DNA of 64,000 nt from the NCBI GenBank assembly GCA_902786815.1, contig CADADV010000001.1, positions 62,001 through 126,000 on the forward strand. The letters are read 5' to 3'. The position numbers were made by a program, and so were the translations under genes. This stretch comes from an uncultured Eubacteriales bacterium (GTDB taxonomy: Bacteria; Bacillota; Clostridia; Peptostreptococcales; Anaerovoracaceae). How positions within the stretch are numbered: the first letter of the stretch is position 1; the number at the start of each line of letters is the position of its first letter. The notes under the pieces were generated by a model that had not been told where the DNA came from, did not search any database, and saw only the letters and a program-made list of their open reading frames with translations. Positions 27,101 through 36,381 of this stretch are shown here, piece after piece.

Positions 27101-30100
27101 AAAGTGTTCTACCTTGAACGAGGCGGTTGCGATTCCAACTGCTCCATACGTTTCAATCTGCCTATCATTCAGGATCTTGCAGTTGCAAAGAAACTGACAG
27201 GTCTTACAGAGGCAGAAAAAGCAAAGTATAAAGACGAAGAGTTTGAGTATGAAATACTTGTAAAACGTGGTACTGACAACGCTCCTGTGCCTTATACTTA
27301 TCCTAATCCAAATAACAGATATGAGAAAGTTACTATTTGGAATGCTGCCGGGGAGGATATTACACCTGATAACTTTAAAATTGAGAATGGCCGTTTTAAG
27401 TTAAAAGATGGTGAGACGTTCACCATTTCATATCTTGACCGGTCTGTTAAATTCACTGTAGCGGAATTAAATACTCCAAACATGGAGAACTTCGAAGTAC
27501 CAAATGCTGAGCGTTACTATCACAAGCAGCATGATGCTTCACTATATGAAGAAGAGATTCATCTTACTCCGAGTCATACACAAACTGAACCGGTTACCGA
27601 AGACTGGGTGACACCTCAATATTCTCTTGAGGATACTGAAAAAGTCACCTTCACGAACACGCTGAAGGAAAAGAATCTCGAAGTAGAGAAAAAATGGGTC
27701 GGTGAAACGAATCCTGACAGCATCACATTCAAAGTGACCGCTACAGTGGAAGATGAGCACGGAGTTCGTCAGCCATATTCTGTTGCAGCACTGAAAGAAG
27801 CTGACGGCACTACAGACAAAACATTTACACTAAATGACGCTAATAAGTGGCGTCATGAAATAGAGCATCTTCCGGTCAATACACCGGATGGCAAGTTCAT
27901 TTTCTACGATATCGTAGAAGGCCATGTCGATGGATATGTTCTGACCGGATCTGAAGATCTTACTGCAGACAAATACAACTATTGCAATATTGACGTAGTG
28001 AAACTGTGGCCGGACAGCAATGGTATGCACACAGAGGTCTTAAAGATTGTCCTTCAGAATTCCGACGAAAAGTATTACGCAGGTGTCGATGACGATGGGA
28101 AAGCGATTTTCACAGATGATCAGGAGCTGGCTTCAGTCTACGAACTGAAACCGGATAACGACTATACGCATCGTTTTGACAGATTGCCGTATGATGATTA
28201 TACAGCAGTGCAGTTGCATGAGGATGAGTACAGCAAGGGACTGGCAACTTATAAACGTGCCGTTATTCAGTATGAGCTCGAGAACACACCACTTGAAGAG
28301 CCTGTTGACCCGCAAGACAAGCCTAATCCTCCTGGCATCCACAAGCGTATAGACTCGTTGCGTGACGGAGTCACGAATCCTGATTCTGCACACGCCGGTG
28401 AGGACCTGACGGATCTGTACAGACTGTATCTTGATTATAAAATCAATTCACTGCAGGAGCCTAACGGTGTTGATCTGCTGTTTGTCATCGATCATTCCGG
28501 CAGTATGAACAGTTCGGACTGGCCGGGTAATGAGTATCGTGCCCAGTCCGTGGAGTCTGCTTTGAATGGAGATGGTGGTCTCATTTCCGAGTTCTTAGCC
28601 GCAAACGACAAAAACCGTTGGGCAGCCGTGGGGTTCAAGGGACCTAAGTCCAGTGATTATACATGGTCGCTGTCAAATCCATGGGAACCGAAGAATGAAG
28701 CAGCACAGAACAACGCAGGGCAGAACGGAAGTGAAGTATTATCTTCCGGCAGTACATTTACCAGAAATACTGACAACATAGATATAGATGATGAAGGAGC
28801 CACGGTACTGTCCAACTACACCGCGGGATTCTGGCGCGCTGAGCAGTTCCTGTTAGATCAGTCGGTTAAGGAAGATGGAAGAAAGAAAGTTGTCGTCTTC
28901 ATTACCGATGGCGTTCCGACGCTTCATATCAGCGGGCTTAACAATTCTCTGCAAGATGCAGGAACAGCCGCAGGCGGTAATTACTTCCGTGAGGAGTACG
29001 GCGGATGCCCGGATGAAGCAGTCACTGAGTTTGGCTACTTCGTAAGTGATATGACCAGCAATGGCTATTCGTTTGGCGGCGATAATGGCAACATGGAGTT
29101 CTACACCATCGGCTTAGGTGCGTCAATGCAGACAGCAGGCGGCGCTGCTCTGCTGAACGGATTGCTTGGCGCTGCTTATGGACAAAGTGTACCTGCAAAC
29201 CACTTTATGACGATAACTGATGCTTCCGATAACGACCACGATTCAGCTGCAAATAAACTCAATCAGGATCTGCGCATTATCCTCGGATTGAATCAAACTT
29301 TCTCGAATCTGGTTATCAAAGATGACCTGAGCAAGTATGTCGATCTGTACGGACTGGCAGATGCCGGTTCAGAAGCATCGGCTATCATGGCAGCTGCAAA
29401 GGCAAAAGTGACCATGGCAGTTCCTGATGCGGAGCATCCTGATGCACCGAAGATCGTAACATTGTATGAGAACGGTGCTCCCGTGAACAGCGATGCTGCG
29501 AAATTCACAAAGGCGGATGGCACAACAAAGGCGAATATCATCCAAGGGCTGGAATATGATACTGACACGAAAACCGTAAAAGCCGTCTTTGATCCTGATT
29601 ATCATCCTGCCAGCGACGTCACGTATACGCTTTCATTTGATGTGAAGGCTACGGATACTGCATATACAACATATGCCGCAAGTGGTTACGATAAAGTCGG
29701 TGACAAAGACACTGACTTCCTCGGGACAGATCCTGCCAATGCTACCAGCGTAGATAAACCAGGCTTCCGTTCCAATGACGAAGCCAAGGCAACGTATAAA
29801 CACAACAATGAAAATGAGGAACTGGAATATAAACACCCCGTGATCCAGGTTGCACTCAAAGCAGATATCGTTAAGATCGATGAGTCAGGTGCAGCACTCG
29901 AAGGAGCGAAATTCAATCTTTATGACAACAGGTATGATGCAAGCAAAACGATTGCAGAAAATGCAGCTTATCTGATTGAAGCAGACCTTCAGTCGAAGAA
30001 GCCTACGGATCCACCGGGAAACGATGCCGTGATCCGCAGCGGGAAACTGACTGCAGGCACATACTACCTTGTGGAGACGGATGCTCCAGGCGGGTATGAT

Positions 30101-30364
30101 GCACTTCCGGGTCCTGTGAAGATAACAGTCACAGAAAAAGATGGCGATCTCTCCATGGCAGCTGAAATCGCAGGTGTGTCTGTCGGTGCCGATAAACTCA
30201 AGATGATCAGCAAAGGTGTCTGGAAGCTGAGTGTGCAGAATACATCCGGCGTCGAACTTCCATCTTCCGGCGGTCCGGGCACGACATGGATCTATCTGCT
30301 CGGATGTCTGCTGTTCATCGGCTGCGGCGTTCTGCTGGTCGCCCGCAGAAGGATGGTCCAATAA
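24119..30364 (+). CDS. Giant adhesin (2081 residues) with fibro-slime, VWA and Cna-B domains, LPSSGGPG anchor
   Basis: The shared signal segment (VLSCLVVFVATYLLILPAI) is followed by a module also present in the third adhesin (about 90-310) and an Asp/Asn-rich beta region. A fibro-slime-type domain spans about 705-1015: FDFSGDDDLWVFVEW, LLDLGGVHQPIHGQIDF and YLERGGCDSNCSIRFNLP. A Cna-B domain lies near 1180-1280. The VWA domain starts near 1448 with an intact metal site DHSGS. A SpaA-like domain near 1905-2010 has YYLVETDAPGGY. The C-terminus is LPSSGGPG, a membrane segment and ARRRMVQ. The fibro-slime fold is known from cellulosome-like and slime proteins, so binding of a polysaccharide or matrix is plausible but inferred. 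It has its own promoter and terminator. Confidence 0.87.
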   Translation: MKQMTREQGASVKNALQQIHKYTRVRKACVTVLSCLVVFVATYLLILPAITLDQDEAEKQGGIDVPKQTRQIEDVPVKDLDQESDAKDPESNAIVIKTEPDVQAGSISYSGKGYEVSADCDGAGLPEGTELTAQEISKSDDAYDGLYEDALEAVQKDSGNKSCELAFAKFYDITLTADGSEVEPESPVDVTISYDKALKANDVKNLHIVHFAADEEGNLKPEVLDQDSVDAKIKGGKMSETTFAAESFSVYAIIYTVDFHYEVNGKTYDYSIPGGGYITLQQLVEVLGIGNEEAAADEVSEADEDTPAETKLTLADVEISDRTRAFVEDVEDVEFSDPDLAWVGAVDEDSTVGELKDANELECQYSDNLTDEQIEEINSQTVAGGDWALISLEPFRSNEELTITMKNGDQFVVNVTDAPDPSVFLGKEVIIYDNTEQRAMTSTNNTWDGYRNRFPSIPLSEADGSDAAHWTIERHNNNYYLKSSTNQYMTIDGNNVGLVNNWSVATPLGIQAGSNPDYRIYDVNNYNNVLTYDPNRNNDGYFSAPGGTYTNPGDEYRWHYIREVNNVPDRAGDWLLYFDDDFSNKEITIHVGETISLRPYNKWEWKEGNVDVQTAHWIIGGKDNNYWNQIDSSDANGAHQDSWDDGGFHWTAYVKEDSQLDTHYWAVQGQATQPGDYVLRNTKNGNTITVHVVDGTPEPPKTINKIANIKVNLFDYDNGGKLDVGEVNGQTNQNLANNNNFKNESVNQMGGSDHFYFLSSGSGNNNNESWNSYTRDHANTGIVENTLDANGYPKLNHGNHTSLQYLFDTSQASQSWHGGSGGNGMIAYPGVVGMFQKDNSGYYYYNSNTNFFYYDPDTGTSKLYEHTYTQNSSADKGALANDKPIGFFPFHEYNSTNDLYVNQNDDLNHHVGMSMDIEFMLSENKLDENGQPIIFDFSGDDDLWVFVEWVDEQGNKQSKLLLDLGGVHQPIHGQIDFTNGSNTSFIQPNQPYTLKVFYLERGGCDSNCSIRFNLPIIQDLAVAKKLTGLTEAEKAKYKDEEFEYEILVKRGTDNAPVPYTYPNPNNRYEKVTIWNAAGEDITPDNFKIENGRFKLKDGETFTISYLDRSVKFTVAELNTPNMENFEVPNAERYYHKQHDASLYEEEIHLTPSHTQTEPVTEDWVTPQYSLEDTEKVTFTNTLKEKNLEVEKKWVGETNPDSITFKVTATVEDEHGVRQPYSVAALKEADGTTDKTFTLNDANKWRHEIEHLPVNTPDGKFIFYDIVEGHVDGYVLTGSEDLTADKYNYCNIDVVKLWPDSNGMHTEVLKIVLQNSDEKYYAGVDDDGKAIFTDDQELASVYELKPDNDYTHRFDRLPYDDYTAVQLHEDEYSKGLATYKRAVIQYELENTPLEEPVDPQDKPNPPGIHKRIDSLRDGVTNPDSAHAGEDLTDLYRLYLDYKINSLQEPNGVDLLFVIDHSGSMNSSDWPGNEYRAQSVESALNGDGGLISEFLAANDKNRWAAVGFKGPKSSDYTWSLSNPWEPKNEAAQNNAGQNGSEVLSSGSTFTRNTDNIDIDDEGATVLSNYTAGFWRAEQFLLDQSVKEDGRKKVVVFITDGVPTLHISGLNNSLQDAGTAAGGNYFREEYGGCPDEAVTEFGYFVSDMTSNGYSFGGDNGNMEFYTIGLGASMQTAGGAALLNGLLGAAYGQSVPANHFMTITDASDNDHDSAANKLNQDLRIILGLNQTFSNLVIKDDLSKYVDLYGLADAGSEASAIMAAAKAKVTMAVPDAEHPDAPKIVTLYENGAPVNSDAAKFTKADGTTKANIIQGLEYDTDTKTVKAVFDPDYHPASDVTYTLSFDVKATDTAYTTYAASGYDKVGDKDTDFLGTDPANATSVDKPGFRSNDEAKATYKHNNENEELEYKHPVIQVALKADIVKIDESGAALEGAKFNLYDNRYDASKTIAENAAYLIEADLQSKKPTDPPGNDAVIRSGKLTAGTYYLVETDAPGGYDALPGPVKITVTEKDGDLSMAAEIAGVSVGADKLKMISKGVWKLSVQNTSGVELPSSGGPGTTWIYLLGCLLFIGCGVLLVARRRMVQ

Positions 30365-30396
30365 ACACAGTAAGCCATAATGCAAAGGAAACAAAG

Positions 30397-30428
30397 GCAT
30401 GGTAATCAATACGGTTACCATGCTTTTT
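30397..30428 (+). terminator. Terminator after the second adhesin
   Basis: GCATGGTAA (30397-30405) pairs with TTACCATGC (30415-30423), then TTTTT; a further T run follows. Confidence 0.85.
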
Positions 30429-30525
30429 GATTTTTTGACGGTTCTGTTGACTGCCTGCTCTGTATAATGCGATCAGACAATACGACCGGATGATTACACA
30501 AGATAAAAGAAAATTCACAATATTG

Positions 30526-30554
30526 TTGTTAATTTGACAAAATGGGTATATAAT
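30526..30554 (+). promoter_or_regulatory. Promoter of the third giant adhesin
   Basis: TTGTTA (30526-30531), a 17-bp spacer and a perfect TATAAT (30549-30554). A TTGACA at 30534-30539 has no matching -10 at proper distance. Confidence 0.65.
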
Positions 30555-30610
30555 AATGTATAGGTTTGTCTATGTGAATTTTGGTTCATATATTGGGTGG
30601 GAGTATTACT

Positions 30611-33600
30611 ATGAATGATTCAAACAGGAAAACCAGCGCACACTTTGCATTAATCAAGTTAGTTGAGTATCTACGCAAAAGACGGGCGTACATCACAGTC
30701 TTGTCCTGTTTTGTTGTATTTATTACCACTTATTTGTTGATTTTGCCCGCGGTAACGCTGGAACAGGATGAGGCTGCGAAGCAGGGCGGCATTGATGTTC
30801 AGACCCAGAAGGAACAGCTGGAAGATATCCCGGTCAAGGATCCGGACGCGGATACGAATGCAAAAGCATCCGATTCTAGTAAAATTGTATTAAAGACTGA
30901 ACCGGATATTGTATCCGGAGATATTACATATGAAGGCAAAGGCTATGAAGTTTCGGCATACTGTGATAAGGCAGGTCTGCCGGAGGGGACAGCACTTGTT
31001 GCAGAGGAAATCAACAAATCCGACAAATCCTACGATGGACTGTATGAAGACGCGCTGAAAGCTGTACAGAAAGACAGCGATAATAAAGTCAGCGATTTTG
31101 CTTTTGCGAAATTCTATGACATCTCTCTATTATCTGACGGCGAGGCAATTGAGCCAGATAATCCACTGAATGTAAAAATCTCATTTGACAAAGGTCTTGA
31201 AGCGAGCGAAGCAGGTAACATACGCATCGTGCATTTTGCTGTGGATGAAAAGACCGGCAAAGCCAAGGCGGAGGTTTTGGATCCGGATACTGTCGATGCC
31301 AAGATCAAGTCCGGCAAGATGAAAGAGGCCACCTTCACCGCGGAATCATTCAGCGTGTACGCGATCGTGTATACTGTTGACTTCCAGTGGGAAGTAGACG
31401 GCAAGAAGTATGAGTGTTCGTTCCCCGGCGGCGGATATGTGGGCCTTGAAGAGCTCATGGAACAGCTGGGTGTTGTGAAAAACAACGAAGAAGCGGAACA
31501 GTTCGTCGCAAAGGTGGAAAATGCGGAATTCAGTGATCCTGATCTCGTCTGGGTCGGAAAAGCCGAAGAAAAGACTACAGTCGGTGAATTGAAAGAAGCC
31601 AACGAACTGGAATGCCAGTACAGCGCAGAGCTGACAGAAGAGAAAATCAAAGAGATCGACGAGCAGGAGGTTGCTGTAGGAGACTGGGCTTTGATTTCTC
31701 TGCAGCCGTTTGAGACCGAAGAGAGTCTGACTGTCTCCATGGAGAATGGGGATGAGTTTGTTGTGAATGTGACAGACCATCAAATCAGTACCAATGTCCT
31801 GAGTGCCGATGGAAAGAATTATAAGATCACCGTAACTTATGACGATGATGCGAAGATTCCGGACGGGACAGAACTGGTTGCGAAGGAAATAAAAGTTGGG
31901 ACAAAAGACTATGCACAGCACCTCGGCGAAGCATGGGCTGAGGTCAATAAGGAATATCTTGAACAGGAGGAAATAAAGAAGAACAACAAAGGCGGATTGG
32001 ATGATTATGATTTTGAGGACATTAGACCAGTAAACCTGAACGATGCACGTTTCTTCAACATCAGTCTGGTATCTGACAAGAAGGAAATCGAGCCGAAGAC
32101 ACCGGTTCATGTAGATATCGAATATGTGGAGGGCTTCGATACGGACGCAGAGGAAGAAGACCAGGTCATTGGAGTAGCTCATTATAAGGAAAAAGAAACG
32201 GAATTAATTACAGATGTTGAGACAGAGCGAAATAAAGACGGAGAAATCATTGAGTTTAAATATGAACAGGATAGCTTCTCTGATATAGGAACTTATGTCG
32301 GGCAGAAAACGTATGACAATGTTCCTTATAAGATGGGCCGGTCGCTTGCCGCGCCTACCCTGCAGGCTTTGACCAAAGCGACAGGGGAAATGCCTGAACT
32401 TGAGCCTATTGAGGCGCATAAGAGTCTGACAAATAATAATGACGGAACATATACGATGTCCCTGACAGTCAAGGGTGATGCCGTAGAATATGCGGAATAC
32501 AACAAGGCCAATATCCTGTTCGTCATGGACCGCTCGAGCAGTATGACCAACAGGGACAATAACATATATCAGGAGTATAAGGGCACCTCGTACTCCAGTG
32601 ACACCACATATTATTGGAAGAACGGCAATAACTACGAGGTATTAAATCTATGGAATGGACAGCTGTATGTTAACGGATCATGGACTCCATATGATGGAAC
32701 TGTATACACCTCTGTAACCCGTCTCGCCGCTGAGCAGGCAGCCATGGATGTGTTGATCCAAGATCTTCTTGGAAAGAATGATCCTGATACCCCTGGGAAA
32801 AAAGATATTATCGAGGTCTCGGTTATTAGCTTTGCGAGAGCGAGATGTTCAGGGAATACGGAGTATACGGAATGGACATCCGATGATTATGATGGGCTGA
32901 TGGCTGCAGTCAACCAAACTAACACACCGTCTGGGACAAACTGGGAAGATGCGCTGATCTATGCTAAGGAACAGGCAGAAGCAAAAAAGGCACTACAGCC
33001 AGATGAAGACGTATACGTGATCTTCCTTACTGATGGAGAGCCGACGGCTGTATATGGTGAGAACGGAGGAGCATATCACTACAACAATGTTGAAGGCGGG
33101 TTTGAATATGCTCTGACAGAAGCTGGAGGACCCTATAATGGTCATGGTAGGACTGAGGACCATGCGAACGCATTGGATCGTGCGAAGGAAATCGTCGATG
33201 AACATTTCAAGCTTTATGGTATTTTTACCTTTAATCCGGGCGAGGAACAGACAAAATATTTGAGGAGATTGTTGAACTTTGCCTATACCGGGGAAGATAA
33301 AGCGTACGAGGACGATCAGACAAAAGAAGACACAGAAATCGTAAAGAAGTATTTTACCAATGCGGATACGCCTGAAACGCTTGCAGAAGCGTTTGATAAG
33401 GTCTTTGCGGATATTGACAGTACATTGGGACATGTCGACGTCGTCCTGACTGACGGGTTACAGGCGGCAGATGCAATGACGACAACCATTCATGCGGGTA
33501 AAGCAGACGGATACCGGTATTCAGTAACTGACGGTAACGGCGACGAGCTGTTTTATGTAACGGCAACAGGAAACGAAACTGAACCAACCGTCACTTTCCA

Positions 33601-35869
33601 TATTGGTGATCAGGAGTATCCAGCCGGTACACCCAAGACAGGAGAGCATGGAAAACCATACTATTCAGTGACTGTAGGCGGAACAGAATATGAGATGGCG
33701 CTGGCAGATTTGAGTGGCCGCGAATTGAAATGGGATCTGTCTGCACTTGGGACCTTGCTTCCGGGCTGTACCTACAAAATGGATATTATCGTTTGGCCGA
33801 ATCAGGCGGCATACGACTATGTGGCCGGTTTGAATAATAAGCTGCCCGGTTATACGTGGGATTCCACTGTGGAAAGCAATCCGGCTAATTATCACGAAAT
33901 CACGGTTGACGGAGTCACCTATGGGTATTACACCGGTGGCGTCGCCGGTCATGAATCAATTGTAAAATACAAAGACAGCGACGTGTACAGCGTTCTTACC
34001 AATACTCACCAGGAATTGAATTATTCAATCGTAAATGCAAAAACAAATGAAGTAACAGGAGAAACAGAAATAACCACCGAGCCTCAGGAGCCGATTAAAC
34101 TTGAACCGCAGAAGCCGATGGATCTGGTTGATACAAAATCCAGTATTGAGAAGCAGTGGAATGTTGATCTTGAACCTAGTGTACTGGCTCAGCTTTTGTA
34201 TCCGGCAGACGGGAGTCATTACACGCTGAAACTTGATGTTTATCAGGATACCAATACGACACCTTATAAGAGCCTGGAACTTGGCTGGGATGAATCAAAG
34301 AGAGAATATGTGTGGGATAGTGACAGTGTAATAGAGATTTCATACGATGGACAAAGATATAACATTGGTACTACATGGAGGGAAGAATTTGCTATTCCAA
34401 CCGGACTGATGCTCAGTGAGGAGCGCATGGATGCCCTTGGCATGGATAAAACAGCTTATCCGTCAGGCACTTACCCGGCTGATCCGGAGGATCCTAATAG
34501 TAAGACATATTATATCCTTGAGGCCGGACATGATTATACGATCAAGGAACGTAATCTGGCTTACAATTTCGACTTCAGTGCGGATGTATTCCATCCTATG
34601 CTTGTCGACGGAAAGATACAGAACGTCAATTTCACAATAAGTGAAATGAATGTAACCATATCCAATATGACGAACGAAAAAGGAGGCTTGCCTTCACTGC
34701 AAGTAGAAAACACGCTGCGTGGATATCTGCATCTGCAGAAATTTGTTGTAGGCGCGGATGGAGAAACCCCTGTTGCTTCGGACAAAACAAAGTTCAGGTA
34801 TACTATTGAATTGACAAATGAAAAGGCTCCATTTGAAGGAGTGCATATTCCGTGGTATGGCATCAATGATCTGTTCTATCACGACAGAGACTTCAACTAT
34901 TATCAAGTTTATTACGAAGGCAATCAACTGAAGATAAAGAATGAGGCGGGCACAGTTTACTCAGTGACGAGTAACTATGACCTCGATGATGAACAAGAGC
35001 AACTCCTTACCTACCTTGATGGTGAGAATGAAACAACACTGTATATTTCAGGTAATCAGTTGAGTGCGTCAGCTGACAAGAAGAAGGCTTCTGCTACTCT
35101 GGAGATTTCTCAGGATGAGCGCTTGAGCATCGCGAATGTTCCTGCAGGATCACAATACGTAATTACTGAATTGGCAGAATCTGGTTATGAGCTGATAGCA
35201 ATTGACAAACATCTTGATCCTGATGATGTTGAAGAAGATTCAGAGGCAACAATCAATATTGGAGAAGGGTCAATTACCGGAACAATTGTGCCGAGCCATC
35301 ATAATTATGTTGACTATACGAATCAGCGCAAAGTAACAGACATCACCATCCAAAAGGTGGATACGAAAGGAACAGGACTTGAAGGTGCCGTATTCCAGCT
35401 AAAAAAAGTGGAGTCGGATGGTCATTCTGAGTCATATGCTTCAGATATTGATAGCGTTTCCGGGTTGACTACAGTCACAAAAACAGTAGACGGAGAAAGC
35501 AAGACCTTTACCAGTGCCTTTGAATCCACAGGCAGTGTTCAGACAATCGAAGGATTGCCGAATGGAACATACAGGCTATATGAAGTTGTTTTACCAGATG
35601 GATATATCAGCACTTTTAGGTATATACAGTTTGATATCGACGTTAGTGACGGAGATCATACCATCAAAAACGTGACTACCGACACCGGAGATACCAGCAT
35701 GGTGGATACAACAGCGAACAACATTGATCTTAAGATCAAAAACGAACCTGGCACCGAACTTCCGAACTCCGGCGGACCGGGTACCATGTGGATCTATCTG
35801 ATTGGCAGTCTGCTGCTGCTTGGAAGTGGCATTGCACTGGTTTCCCGCAGAAGGATACAGAAATACTAA
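30611..35869 (+). CDS. Giant VWA surface adhesin with LPNSGGPG sorting signal (third of three)
   Basis: Product of 1752 residues. The ATG at 30611 has GGGAG upstream; an upstream TTG in frame is less likely. It shares the signal segment and first ~220 residues with the second adhesin. It then carries a second beta module (about 395-560) that matches the first adhesin's N-terminal module, so it is a mosaic of both. The VWA domain starts near 633 with metal site DRSSS. Cna-B-like units follow, including ITIQKVDTKGTGLEGAVFQL with YRLYEVVLPDGY near the C-terminus. The end is LPNSGGPG, a hydrophobic segment and SRRRIQKY. It is likely sortase-anchored, perhaps as an alternative tip protein. No terminator is evident after it. 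Confidence 0.85.
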   Translation: MNDSNRKTSAHFALIKLVEYLRKRRAYITVLSCFVVFITTYLLILPAVTLEQDEAAKQGGIDVQTQKEQLEDIPVKDPDADTNAKASDSSKIVLKTEPDIVSGDITYEGKGYEVSAYCDKAGLPEGTALVAEEINKSDKSYDGLYEDALKAVQKDSDNKVSDFAFAKFYDISLLSDGEAIEPDNPLNVKISFDKGLEASEAGNIRIVHFAVDEKTGKAKAEVLDPDTVDAKIKSGKMKEATFTAESFSVYAIVYTVDFQWEVDGKKYECSFPGGGYVGLEELMEQLGVVKNNEEAEQFVAKVENAEFSDPDLVWVGKAEEKTTVGELKEANELECQYSAELTEEKIKEIDEQEVAVGDWALISLQPFETEESLTVSMENGDEFVVNVTDHQISTNVLSADGKNYKITVTYDDDAKIPDGTELVAKEIKVGTKDYAQHLGEAWAEVNKEYLEQEEIKKNNKGGLDDYDFEDIRPVNLNDARFFNISLVSDKKEIEPKTPVHVDIEYVEGFDTDAEEEDQVIGVAHYKEKETELITDVETERNKDGEIIEFKYEQDSFSDIGTYVGQKTYDNVPYKMGRSLAAPTLQALTKATGEMPELEPIEAHKSLTNNNDGTYTMSLTVKGDAVEYAEYNKANILFVMDRSSSMTNRDNNIYQEYKGTSYSSDTTYYWKNGNNYEVLNLWNGQLYVNGSWTPYDGTVYTSVTRLAAEQAAMDVLIQDLLGKNDPDTPGKKDIIEVSVISFARARCSGNTEYTEWTSDDYDGLMAAVNQTNTPSGTNWEDALIYAKEQAEAKKALQPDEDVYVIFLTDGEPTAVYGENGGAYHYNNVEGGFEYALTEAGGPYNGHGRTEDHANALDRAKEIVDEHFKLYGIFTFNPGEEQTKYLRRLLNFAYTGEDKAYEDDQTKEDTEIVKKYFTNADTPETLAEAFDKVFADIDSTLGHVDVVLTDGLQAADAMTTTIHAGKADGYRYSVTDGNGDELFYVTATGNETEPTVTFHIGDQEYPAGTPKTGEHGKPYYSVTVGGTEYEMALADLSGRELKWDLSALGTLLPGCTYKMDIIVWPNQAAYDYVAGLNNKLPGYTWDSTVESNPANYHEITVDGVTYGYYTGGVAGHESIVKYKDSDVYSVLTNTHQELNYSIVNAKTNEVTGETEITTEPQEPIKLEPQKPMDLVDTKSSIEKQWNVDLEPSVLAQLLYPADGSHYTLKLDVYQDTNTTPYKSLELGWDESKREYVWDSDSVIEISYDGQRYNIGTTWREEFAIPTGLMLSEERMDALGMDKTAYPSGTYPADPEDPNSKTYYILEAGHDYTIKERNLAYNFDFSADVFHPMLVDGKIQNVNFTISEMNVTISNMTNEKGGLPSLQVENTLRGYLHLQKFVVGADGETPVASDKTKFRYTIELTNEKAPFEGVHIPWYGINDLFYHDRDFNYYQVYYEGNQLKIKNEAGTVYSVTSNYDLDDEQEQLLTYLDGENETTLYISGNQLSASADKKKASATLEISQDERLSIANVPAGSQYVITELAESGYELIAIDKHLDPDDVEEDSEATINIGEGSITGTIVPSHHNYVDYTNQRKVTDITIQKVDTKGTGLEGAVFQLKKVESDGHSESYASDIDSVSGLTTVTKTVDGESKTFTSAFESTGSVQTIEGLPNGTYRLYEVVLPDGYISTFRYIQFDIDVSDGDHTIKNVTTDTGDTSMVDTTANNIDLKIKNEPGTELPNSGGPGTMWIYLIGSLLLLGSGIALVSRRRIQKY

Positions 35870-35981
35870 GGATTTAAGTGATAATACAGTGACAGAATAG
35901 CCGCAAAATAATAATAATTCGACCAACAGAATCTAGGTACTAAAAAAACACAAACGAGGTGAATAAAAGTTCACGAATTCC

Positions 35982-36010
35982 TTGAAATGAGACGGTTCAG
36001 GTAATATAAT
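35982..36010 (+). promoter_or_regulatory. Promoter of the pilus assembly operon
   Basis: TTGAAA (35982-35987), a 17-bp spacer and TATAAT (36005-36010), 41 bp before the coiled-coil gene. It probably drives the signal peptidase, backbone pilin and sortase genes. Confidence 0.65.
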
Positions 36011-36051
36011 ATTCTTGTTGAAGTATAGGATTGATAAATAAATAACAACTT

Positions 36052-36381
36052 ATGAAAATAGGGTTTTCAAAGAAAATAGAAACAGAAGAAATCGACTCAG
36101 AACAGGAAGTTTTTCAGACAAAAGATCTTCAGAAACTGAAAAAACGTGAACTTCTGGAAATCATGCTGAAACAGGGCGAAGAGATCGACAGTCTGCGCGA
36201 GAGGATTGAAGAACTGGAAGCCGAAGTCGCTGCGAAAGAGGCGGAGCTTGAGAGACACGAATTCGAGATACAGAAATTCGGATCCATTGCAGAAGCATCA
36301 CTGCAGGTGACGGACATCTTCAAGGAAGCAGAGAAGGCGGCGAAGATCTATCTCGAAAACCTCAGGAGGCGCTATGGCTAA
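36052..36381 (+). CDS. Small coiled-coil protein of the pilus locus
   Basis: Product of 109 residues with no signal peptide. Residues ~28-85 form a strong heptad coiled coil (LKKRELLEIMLKQGEEIDSL and IEELEAEVAAKEAELE), ending in a basic helix. The stop codon overlaps the signal peptidase start by 8 nt, implying coupled translation and a shared task. It could be a cytoplasmic partner or scaffold of the signal peptidase or pilus machinery. No known family was recognised with confidence. The start codon lacks a convincing ribosome site. Confidence 0.7.
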   Translation: MKIGFSKKIETEEIDSEQEVFQTKDLQKLKKRELLEIMLKQGEEIDSLRERIEELEAEVAAKEAELERHEFEIQKFGSIAEASLQVTDIFKEAEKAAKIYLENLRRRYG

